In this document: positions 1 through 5,943 of the stretch, in pieces
How positions within the stretch are numbered: position 1 is the first letter of the stretch
Layout of the letters: each line of letters starts with the position of its first letter
Source of the DNA: Methanocorpusculaceae archaeon UBA456
GTDB taxonomy: Archaea; Halobacteriota; Methanomicrobia; Methanomicrobiales; Methanocorpusculaceae
NCBI GenBank assembly: GCA_002496395.1
Contig: DAJQ01000051.1
Location: 1-8,947 of the forward strand
Length of the DNA: 8,947 bases
Direction: 5' to 3'
Translations under genes and position numbers: made by a program
Notes under the pieces: generated by a model
The model's input: only the letters and a program-made list of their open reading frames with translations
Databases searched by the model: none
Told to the model about the DNA's origin: nothing

Positions 1-1
1 G

Positions 2-475
2 CGGCAGATCGAGTTCACCCGTGATTACCAGAATGTCGGGATTACCGAGCCGCGGTGGTTCAATATCCGTGATCTTGTGGAGAACGCATCAACCCAGCTG
101 AACCTTGCGGGAGTATCAATAGAGATACAGGTTCAGGATATCGAATGTTATGCAGATCCACTCATCGAGAGGGTCTTTTACAACTTAATCGAGAACGCCA
201 TCCGGCACGGAGGCTCAATCACCCGCATCACCTTCTCAAGCCGTACCGAGGATGGTGGGATTGCCATTCTCTGTGAAGATGATGGGTCAGGAGTTCCGGA
301 AGATAAGAAACAGGCGATATTTGTCAGGGGATACTATACCAATACCGGGTTTGGTCTCTTCCTCTCACGCGAGATCCTCTCAATCACCGGGATGACCATC
401 ACCGAGGAGGGGATCCCCGGCAAGGGCGCCCGTTTCGCCATTCATATCCCGAAGGGATCATATCGCCGGGTCTGA
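2..475 (+). CDS. Sensor histidine kinase, C-terminal ATP-binding domain (5' partial)
   Basis: The reading frame is open from the left edge of the window and encodes 157 residues, so the gene starts upstream. A GTG at 77 lies inside the domain and is not a credible start, because the 25 codons before it continue the kinase sequence (QIEFTRDYQNVG and on), which resembles the linker after the dimerisation helices of methanogen sensor kinases. The HATPase_c landmarks are visible in order: N box NLIENAIRHG (fragment residues about 61-70), G1 box DDGSGVPED (about 93-101), a short ATP lid, G2 box TGFGLFLSREI (about 115-125) and a terminal GKGARFAIHIP strand. The protein would bind ATP and autophosphorylate a histidine, but the phosphoacceptor region and any PAS or membrane sensor domain lie outside the window. 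The gene ends 35 bases from the convergent NYN gene and no response regulator follows it. Identification as HATPase is firm; signal and partner are unknown. Confidence 0.9.
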   Translation, partial: RQIEFTRDYQNVGITEPRWFNIRDLVENASTQLNLAGVSIEIQVQDIECYADPLIERVFYNLIENAIRHGGSITRITFSSRTEDGGIAILCEDDGSGVPEDKKQAIFVRGYYTNTGFGLFLSREILSITGMTITEEGIPGKGARFAIHIPKGSYRRV

Positions 476-510
476 CGTGGATCTACGGGTTTCCCAAAAG
501 ACCACTTATA

Positions 511-1734
511 TCACCTGACAACCTGTTCAACCTCGGCATCATCCATATCCGGGAAGATCCGCTTGAGAGCGTCGCGGGCAGATGCGAGGTAGACTGCTTC
601 GATATCGGCAACACTCCTGACAGACTCGTTTAAGACCTGCGGCGAATCGATCGGTGGAACCATAGGATCTTTCCGGTAGTACCGGAAGACACGGCCTTCA
701 CCACCAAGACCGAAGAGGACGCGGTTCAAAGTGGCTTTTGAGACTGACTGATCGATCTTCGGGTGGATCGCAGCAGCTATCTCATGGATGGATCGTGGCC
801 GCTTGTCCCTGAAGAGAGCAAGGATCTGCTCAAATATCTGTGTGCGGACTTTCCGGTCGCCGATGAACCGGAGACGGGAGTTTAAGCAGGTCACCAGGCA
901 TTCACCTGCATCGACATGGACAGAATTGATCTCATCCAGCTCACGGAAGCTGACAAGGGGATGGCCGGTTCTCCGATCTGTGATGATTCCCTCCACTACA
1001 TCCCCTTCGAGCGATTCGATGAACTTCTTGAAGGAGGAGAACCCGATCTTCTTCTCTGAGAAGGAGGGGTTAATCCTGATCAGCTGGTTCTTCAGATCCG
1101 ACAGGAAGACCGGCCCTTCATCGGTTCTCGTCCTCACAAACCGAATCAGAAGCTCACGTGCTGCGATCCGATCTCCTTCGATAAGCGCCGGATCCTCATC
1201 CAGTGTGGGATCAATACCAGAAGCGGCATTCAGCCCGAGAAGCTCATCAAGCAACTGAAACTTCGTACAATTCTCCTTGATGACACTCCCGACAGAATTA
1301 TCAAAACCCATCACATAGACCATCTTTCCCCGTGCACGGAGCCTGCGAATCAGGGGGATGAAATCGGTATCGCCTGACCCGATGATGAAAAGACCGATAT
1401 GCGGAAGCAGGATCATATCCTCTAGAACATCAAGTGCCATATCCATATCCGCACCGTTCTTCCCGCGTGCACTCGTCTGTGGGAGATGCCGCATCTCGAA
1501 GCCGTACTTGACGAGCTTCTTCACATCTGCCGCACACTCACCCACCGACCAGTCCGCATAGGCTTTTCTGATGCAGATGTCCCCAAGCGATGCGGCATAA
1601 TCGATGATCGGGCCGAGGGAGAGCGGGGTATCCAGTGCAGGATACGACTGCCCGGCAGAGACTGCAAGGTTCTCATAATCAAGATAGATGGCACAGAAGA
1701 GATCCCCCTGTTCGACAACATGTTCCTTTTCCAT
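511..1734 (-). CDS. NYN-domain (PIN-like) ribonuclease with OST-HTH/LOTUS domain
   Basis: This 407-residue protein begins with a NYN/LabA-like (DUF88) domain at about residues 13-165. The acidic metal-binding residues are present: D19 and N22 in IYLDYENLA, D96, D98 and D102 in GADMDMALD, and D122 and D124 in GSGDTDFIPLI. NYN domains are PIN-fold nucleases that usually cut RNA. After an acidic linker (about 170-187), residues 191-266 match an OST-HTH/LOTUS winged helix, with the typical IGFSSFKKFIESLEGDVV core; LOTUS domains bind RNA and recur with NYN domains in other proteins. Residues 280-407 are unassigned, and 296-355 may form a second winged helix. There is no signal peptide or membrane segment, so it should be cytoplasmic. 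The ATG at 1734 sits just before the first NYN strand; upstream the frame stays open for only 12 codons without another ATG or GTG, and no strong Shine-Dalgarno is seen. Domain calls are strong; the RNA substrate is unknown. Confidence 0.88.
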   Translation of the reverse strand: MEKEHVVEQGDLFCAIYLDYENLAVSAGQSYPALDTPLSLGPIIDYAASLGDICIRKAYADWSVGECAADVKKLVKYGFEMRHLPQTSARGKNGADMDMALDVLEDMILLPHIGLFIIGSGDTDFIPLIRRLRARGKMVYVMGFDNSVGSVIKENCTKFQLLDELLGLNAASGIDPTLDEDPALIEGDRIAARELLIRFVRTRTDEGPVFLSDLKNQLIRINPSFSEKKIGFSSFKKFIESLEGDVVEGIITDRRTGHPLVSFRELDEINSVHVDAGECLVTCLNSRLRFIGDRKVRTQIFEQILALFRDKRPRSIHEIAAAIHPKIDQSVSKATLNRVLFGLGGEGRVFRYYRKDPMVPPIDSPQVLNESVRSVADIEAVYLASARDALKRIFPDMDDAEVEQVVR

Positions 1735-1850
1735 AGTATCAATCCGCAGAAGCGCAGTATTTCCTTCCTGTTACTCTTACGGGGTACGAGAAAAAGGATA
1801 TGGCAGGATGACGGCACCCGGTGGAGAGAGAGGGATCATAGCGGATACTT

Positions 1851-1858
1851 AAAAAAAA
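1851..1858 (-). terminator. Oligo-T terminator after purM
   Basis: Eight consecutive A on the plus strand read as T8 on the minus strand, starting 9 bases after the purM stop codon. Archaeal RNA polymerase commonly terminates at oligo-T tracts without needing a hairpin. It would end the aspartate kinase-purM transcript and separate it from the NYN gene, which starts about 117 bases further on. Confidence 0.7.
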
Positions 1859-1866
1859 TGCGGACG

Positions 1867-2859
1867 TTATCGGATCTCGCGGCCCTTCAGCCAGATGCCA
1901 CGTTCAGGGACGACACGCCCTACGACGGCTGAGCCGGGAACCATCTTCAGGATTGTTTCAACGCTCTCTTCAGGCACGATAAAAGCATAGCCCATCCCCA
2001 TGTTGAAGGTCCGGTAGAGCTCCTCTTCGGTGACATTGCCCTTCTCAGCGAGCCAGGTGAAGATCTCCGGTATTGGCATAGGATCATCGAAACTGAAGCC
2101 GAAAGGCCCGACCCTGAGGAAGTTCAGGAGTCCGCCGCCTGTCACATGGCACATCCCGTGCACCTTGCAGGCATCACATATGGAGAGCACTTCTGCATAG
2201 ATCCGGGTCGGGGTGAGGAGGGCTTCACCAGCTGATCTGCCATCAGAGAGGACTGCATCATAGCCACCATTCTGAAGGGCGATCTTCCGTGCAAGCGAGA
2301 AGCCATTCGAATGAACACCGGTTGACGGCATGCCGACGATCAGATCTCCCGGAGCAACGGCTGATCCGGTGATCACCTTCTCGCGTTTCTGTACGCCAAG
2401 GCAGGTACCTGCAAGGTCGAGGCCGTTCACAAGTCCTTTGAGGGTTGCAGTCTCCCCCCCGACGATATTCATATTCGCCTGCCGGGCACCCTCGTTTAAG
2501 CCCTTCCCGATCTCCTTCATCTTCGAAGGATCAAGGGAATCGGTTGCGATGTAATCGACAAATGCCACCGGTTCGAGATTCATCACAAAGAGATCGTTCA
2601 CATTCATCGCGATACAGTCGATCCCGACCGTTGACCAGTCAGAGAGGGCATCGGCAACCAGCATCTTGGTGCCGACACCATCTGTTGCGAGGGCGAGGAG
2701 ATAGGGTCCAAAATCGATGAGGCCTGCGAAGTGGCCGAGATCCCCGGCCATCCCGAACTCTCCTTTCCGGCGGAACGTAAGCGATCCGATCAGCGCTTTT
2801 ACTGCTTCTGCTTCAAGATCGATATCGACACCAGAATCACGGTATGTTGCATTACTCAT
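1867..2859 (-). CDS. purM: Phosphoribosylformylglycinamidine cyclo-ligase (AIR synthetase)
   Basis: PurM uses ATP to close formylglycinamidine ribonucleotide (FGAM) into aminoimidazole ribonucleotide (AIR) in cytoplasmic purine synthesis. The 330-residue product is near normal length and carries the family marks: RKGEFGMAGDLGHFAG near residues 31-46, the ATDGVGTK motif at 58-65, DCIAMNVNDLFVMNLEPVAFVDYI at 81-104 (acidic and Asn residues of the nucleotide site), GGETA at 134-138, GMPSTGVHSNGFSL at 176-189, HVTGGG at 238-243 and FNMGMGY at 285-291. The start at 2859 (MSNATYRDSGVDI) is chosen over an in-frame ATG at 2916 because a GGAGG Shine-Dalgarno lies 6 bases before it and the protein then begins as PurM proteins do. 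Its ATG overlaps the aspartate kinase stop in ATGAGTAA, which points to coupled translation. No other purine genes are nearby. All expected motifs are intact. Confidence 0.97.
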   Translation of the reverse strand: MSNATYRDSGVDIDLEAEAVKALIGSLTFRRKGEFGMAGDLGHFAGLIDFGPYLLALATDGVGTKMLVADALSDWSTVGIDCIAMNVNDLFVMNLEPVAFVDYIATDSLDPSKMKEIGKGLNEGARQANMNIVGGETATLKGLVNGLDLAGTCLGVQKREKVITGSAVAPGDLIVGMPSTGVHSNGFSLARKIALQNGGYDAVLSDGRSAGEALLTPTRIYAEVLSICDACKVHGMCHVTGGGLLNFLRVGPFGFSFDDPMPIPEIFTWLAEKGNVTEEELYRTFNMGMGYAFIVPEESVETILKMVPGSAVVGRVVPERGIWLKGREIR

Positions 2860-4252
2860 TACAAGCCTCCGATAAGCGGTACTCGTCATGGAGCACCTGG
2901 ACGGCACGCTGGCCATCCCCTTCCTTCACGACGAACGAGACATTCACTTCAGATGACCCTTGTGTGATCATCATCACGTTCACCCCGGCTGTTCCCAGAG
3001 CAGAGAAGATACGCCCGCTTGTGCCCGGGGTGCCCGCCATCCCGGCACCGACGACAGCGATGACGACGATATCCTTGTCAAAGGTGATCTCACGGACATA
3101 TCCCCGTTTCTGGATCTCGGTGAGGCCTTCCACCGCATTCATCAGGTGATCCTCGTCAATCACCAGGGTGATATTCGCTTCTGACGACCCCTGCGAGATG
3201 AGCATCACATTCACCTCACGCTCTGCAAGCGCCGAGAAGATCGCCCTCGCAACCCCGGGGCGCCCTGCCATCTGCGCACCGCCGATGGTGAGGAGCGCCA
3301 CCTTCCTGATGATCGAGATCGCCTTGACAACGCGTTTCTCGCGGTGTGCCGTCTTCAGAACAGCTGTTCCTGAGGCAGACGGATTGAAGGTATTCTTTAC
3401 CCGGACCATGATATCACTCATCATCGCCGGTTCAATCGATTTAGGATGGAGCACCTTCGCACCGAAGTACGACAGCTCCATCATCTCAAGGAATGAGATG
3501 GTCGGGATCACACGTGCTTCGGAAATTATCCGTGGATCGGTTGTCATCACGCCATCGACATCGGTCCAGATCCAGATCTCATCAGCATTGATTCCTGCAC
3601 CGATGATCGATCCGGTGTAGTCGGACCCGCTCCTGCCGAGGGTGGTTACATACCCCTGTTCGCTGCATCCCATATACCCCATGATCACCGGAACACAATT
3701 AGATAGCAGAGGGGCAACCCGGCTCTTGATCCGGGTGTAGCTTTCGGGAAGGGCAACCGCGCCCCCGTGGCAGGAGTTCGTGACGATCCCTGCTTCGCAC
3801 CCATCCAGCACCGTTGAAGGGATCCCCGCCTGGTTCAGTGCTGCCGAGACAACGGGAGCTGAGAGCCGCTCACCGAACGAGACGATATAATCCCGTGATC
3901 TCGGGGTCAGTTCCCTGAGTGTATGAAGGGCCGTTAAGATATGCTTCAGTTTATCGAGCCGAACATCGATATATACCCCGATCTCCTCAAGCGAATCCGG
4001 GGCAACCGCCTCGAGTGCCTTCATATGCCGTGATCTGAGCGCATGGATAAGCTGCTCGATCGGGGGGTTCCCTGATGAGGTGACAACCTCCTCTGCAGTG
4101 GCGATGAGCTGATCGGTAACGCCGGTCATCGCCGATACAACAACCGCAAGTTCATCTCCTCTCTCCCGGTGAGACTTCAGGATATCGACCACGCGACCGA
4201 TTGCTGTCTCATCACCGACCGATGTGCCGCCAAATTTCATTACAAGCCTCAT
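2852..4252 (-). CDS. lysC: Aspartate kinase with tandem ACT domains
   Basis: This 466-residue enzyme phosphorylates L-aspartate to 4-phosphoaspartate, the first step towards lysine, threonine, methionine and isoleucine. The amino acid kinase domain covers about residues 1-295: KFGGTSVGD (6-14), VVVSAMTGVTDQL (37-49), SFGERLSAPVVSAAL (125-139), LGRSGSDYT (205-213), the nucleotide-binding WTDVDGVMTTDPR (229-241) and YFGAKVLHP (262-270). Two regulatory ACT domains follow at about 318-375 and 396-455; each has a MAGxPG loop and a VNVMxIxQGSSExN motif, as in feedback-inhibited aspartate kinases. Which amino acid inhibits it cannot be read from the sequence. The ATG at 4252 (MRLVMKFGG) has GGTGAG 6 bases upstream and lines up with other archaeal aspartate kinases that carry a few residues before MKFGG. 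The ATG at 4240 also has a good Shine-Dalgarno, while one at 4273 does not. lysC is a symbol of convenience; ask is also used. Confidence 0.96.
   Translation of the reverse strand: MRLVMKFGGTSVGDETAIGRVVDILKSHRERGDELAVVVSAMTGVTDQLIATAEEVVTSSGNPPIEQLIHALRSRHMKALEAVAPDSLEEIGVYIDVRLDKLKHILTALHTLRELTPRSRDYIVSFGERLSAPVVSAALNQAGIPSTVLDGCEAGIVTNSCHGGAVALPESYTRIKSRVAPLLSNCVPVIMGYMGCSEQGYVTTLGRSGSDYTGSIIGAGINADEIWIWTDVDGVMTTDPRIISEARVIPTISFLEMMELSYFGAKVLHPKSIEPAMMSDIMVRVKNTFNPSASGTAVLKTAHREKRVVKAISIIRKVALLTIGGAQMAGRPGVARAIFSALAEREVNVMLISQGSSEANITLVIDEDHLMNAVEGLTEIQKRGYVREITFDKDIVVIAVVGAGMAGTPGTSGRIFSALGTAGVNVMMITQGSSEVNVSFVVKEGDGQRAVQVLHDEYRLSEACNE
2856..2869 (-). repeat. 14-base translation-initiation repeat, copy 1 (purM start)
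   Basis: On the minus strand this reads GAGGCTTGTAATGA. It contains the core of the purM Shine-Dalgarno (GAGG), a 6-base spacer and the purM ATG, and it also encodes the last codons of aspartate kinase. The identical 14-mer occurs at 4237-4250. Confidence 0.75.
4237..4250 (-). repeat. 14-base translation-initiation repeat, copy 2 (aspartate kinase start)
   Basis: This is an exact copy of the sequence at the purM start, GAGGCTTGTAATGA on the minus strand. Here it lies over codons 1-5 of aspartate kinase and would serve as Shine-Dalgarno plus spacer for the internal ATG at 4240 (MKFGGTSVG). It makes 4240 a real alternative start, giving 462 instead of 466 residues. Confidence 0.7.
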
Positions 4253-4279
4253 TTCTGGCTCACCTAACCCCACGATGTA

Positions 4280-4289
4280 TTTTAAGTTA
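4280..4289 (+). promoter_or_regulatory. Candidate TATA box for tfrAB
   Basis: The plus strand reads TTTTAAGTTA. A start about 26 bases downstream falls near 4310, only about 5 bases before the tfrA ATG. This agrees with the absence of any Shine-Dalgarno before tfrA and suggests a leaderless or nearly leaderless mRNA. The element lies inside the expected start region of the opposing aspartate kinase transcript. Confidence 0.45.
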
Positions 4290-4303
4290 TTACACGGCAG
4301 ATC

Positions 4304-4312
4304 ATTATAATA
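4304..4312 (-). promoter_or_regulatory. Candidate TATA box for aspartate kinase-purM
   Basis: The minus strand reads TATTATAAT. Transcription beginning about 25 bases downstream would start near 4281 and leave a leader of about 28 bases that includes the GGTGAG ribosome site at 4264-4259. The fit of spacing and leader is reasonable, but no start site is proven. Confidence 0.45.
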
Positions 4313-4314
4313 CG

Positions 4315-5943
4315 ATGGGTGTGATTACGACGGAGGATTGCCACGTTCTTGTAATAGGAAGCGGAGGTGCCGGAATCAGGGCGGCGCTCGAGGCAGCGCA
4401 GTATGGAGAGACGATCCTTATTGGAAAGACAATCGCAGGGAAGGGTGGCTGCACCGTGATGGCGGAAGGCGGCTATAACGCGGTTCTGAGGGAGGCAGAT
4501 ACAATAACAGGCCATCTCGAAGATACGCTCAAAGGCGGGGCCTACCTAAATGACAGGACGTTAGCAGAGGTGCTCGTGAATGAAGCGCCTGACAGGATGG
4601 CCGATCTCATCAGGATGGGTGCAGTCTTTGATGCCGAAGAGAGCTGTATGATTGCCCAGCGTCCCTTCGGTGGCCAGCGGTTTCCCCGAACCTGCTATGC
4701 CGGGGACAGAACAGGCCATGAGATCGTGATGACGCTCCTTGAGCGGCTCCGCGCATCTGATGTAATCATACGAAACGAGATCACCGCCCTCGAACTCGCA
4801 ACTGACGAAAGTCGTGTCTGCGGTGCGATCACCTCGACACGGGACGGCGGGATCGGTGCAATCGCCGCCGATGCAGTGGTACTCGCAACCGGCGGTGCCG
4901 GGCAGATCTATGATATCACCACCAACTCGACTGCCGGAACCGGGGATGGCTATGCCCTTGGGTTTCGGGCAGGGGCAGAACTCATTGATATGGAGATGGT
5001 GCAGTTCCACCCAACCGGTGCAGTGCACCCGTATGATGCACGGGGGAGACTGATCACCGAGGCTGTGCGGGGTGAAGGGGGCATCCTGAAGAATGTGCAA
5101 GGCGAGCGGTTCATGTCCCGGTATGATTCCCAGAGGATGGAACTCTCAACACGGGATGTAGTTGCACGTTCGATCGCAACCGAGGTGCTCGAAGGGAGAG
5201 GAACAGAAAAAGGCGGCGTCTGGCTTGATGTAACCCACCTTCCGCCCGAAGAGATCGAGGCACGGCTTCCCTCGATGCTTGAGCAGTACCTCGCCTTCGG
5301 CGTGGATATCCGGAAGGAGGCGATGGAGGTCGCCCCGACCGCACACCATATGATGGGCGGACTCAGGATCACACCCAGCTGCGAGACAACGGTTCCAGGA
5401 CTCTTTGCCTGCGGAGAGGTGGCAGGCGGCGTCCATGGAGCAAACCGGCTCGGCGGCAATGCCCTTGCCGAGACACAGGTCTTTGGGCGGCGGGCAGGAG
5501 AGGCGGCAGGCAGATCCAAAGAAGAGAAGAGAGAGATTGATCCCACACAGATCGAAGCAGTTGAACAGAGGATCGCCGCATTCGGTGCTGGTGAGATGAA
5601 ACCATCAGATTGTGTTGCCAGGATGAAAAGAGCAATGTGGGATGGTGCCGGGATCTACCGGACCGCCGCTGCCCTCACCACCACCCGCGAGGCGATCCTG
5701 GATCTGGCAGCCTCACCACTCGCTGCATCATCGGGGCCTGAGATACTTGATGCCTGGACTGCACAGAATATGCTTCTTGTTGCCGGGATGATCCTGGATG
5801 GCGCACTGATGCGGCAGGAGTCACGTGGTGCGCATGTCAGATCTGATTGTGCTGTCCGGTGGGGTGTTGAAGACTCGCCCTATGGCCACACCCGGATCTC
5901 GCCATCATACCGGGGCATAGAACTGATCGGGAGGATAGCATGA
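4315..5943 (+). CDS. tfrA: Thiol:fumarate reductase, FAD-binding catalytic subunit A
   Basis: TfrA is the 542-residue flavoprotein that reduces fumarate to succinate with electrons passed from TfrB. Visible parts are the Rossmann FAD motif VLVIGSGGAG (11-20), GKGGCTVMAEGG (42-53), RTCYAGDRTGHEI (125-137), the substrate motif FHPTG (231-235), catalytic TEAVRGEGG with R252, PTAHHMMGG with H344, ANRLGGNAL with R378, and the terminal SRGAHVRSD (503-511) typical of fumarate reductases. The histidine that binds FAD covalently in bacterial FrdA/SdhA appears to be replaced by C46, so FAD should be noncovalent, as reported for the methanogen enzyme. No signal peptide or membrane segment is seen, so it should be cytoplasmic. 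The ATG at 4315 is chosen because the Rossmann strand begins 10 residues later; the open frame reaches back to 4201 but overlaps aspartate kinase. L-aspartate oxidase is similar, but the coupled tfrB downstream decides the call. Confidence 0.95.
   Translation: MGVITTEDCHVLVIGSGGAGIRAALEAAQYGETILIGKTIAGKGGCTVMAEGGYNAVLREADTITGHLEDTLKGGAYLNDRTLAEVLVNEAPDRMADLIRMGAVFDAEESCMIAQRPFGGQRFPRTCYAGDRTGHEIVMTLLERLRASDVIIRNEITALELATDESRVCGAITSTRDGGIGAIAADAVVLATGGAGQIYDITTNSTAGTGDGYALGFRAGAELIDMEMVQFHPTGAVHPYDARGRLITEAVRGEGGILKNVQGERFMSRYDSQRMELSTRDVVARSIATEVLEGRGTEKGGVWLDVTHLPPEEIEARLPSMLEQYLAFGVDIRKEAMEVAPTAHHMMGGLRITPSCETTVPGLFACGEVAGGVHGANRLGGNALAETQVFGRRAGEAAGRSKEEKREIDPTQIEAVEQRIAAFGAGEMKPSDCVARMKRAMWDGAGIYRTAAALTTTREAILDLAASPLAASSGPEILDAWTAQNMLLVAGMILDGALMRQESRGAHVRSDCAVRWGVEDSPYGHTRISPSYRGIELIGRIA
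5929..5934 (+). promoter_or_regulatory. Shine-Dalgarno for tfrB
   Basis: GGGAGG lies 5 bases before the tfrB ATG, inside the last codons of tfrA. Together with the ATGA overlap at 5940-5943 it supports coupled, near-equal translation of the two subunits and fixes the tfrB start. Confidence 0.8.

Noticed and set aside
505..512. TATA-like TTATAT between the kinase and NYN genes
   Set aside because: It lies between two convergent 3' ends, where neither gene needs a promoter, and overlaps the NYN stop codon.
788..1258. 156-codon plus-strand open frame opposite the NYN gene
   Set aside because: It is rich in Ser and Arg, as expected of an antisense frame in this composition, and lies wholly inside a gene with clear domains.
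2860..2916. N-terminal extension of PurM from the ATG at 2916
   Set aside because: The extra 19 residues do not look like PurM, lie inside aspartate kinase, and the ATG at 2859 has a strong GGAGG at the right distance.
3170..3260. Repeat at DNA level between about 2940-3050 and 3180-3290
   Set aside because: This reflects the two homologous ACT domains of aspartate kinase and is not a separate repeat element.
4253..4273. N-terminal extension of aspartate kinase from the ATG at 4273
   Set aside because: It has no ribosome site, falls at about the likely transcription start, and the seven added residues have no counterpart in the family.
4201..4314. N-terminal extension of TfrA from the ATG at 4201
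   Set aside because: It overlaps the aspartate kinase N-terminus on the other strand and adds 38 residues with no similarity to fumarate reductases.
4315..5943. L-aspartate oxidase (nadB) instead of tfrA
   Set aside because: The families share the fold, but the overlapping downstream gene is a TfrB with ferredoxin and CCG domains, which NadB does not need.
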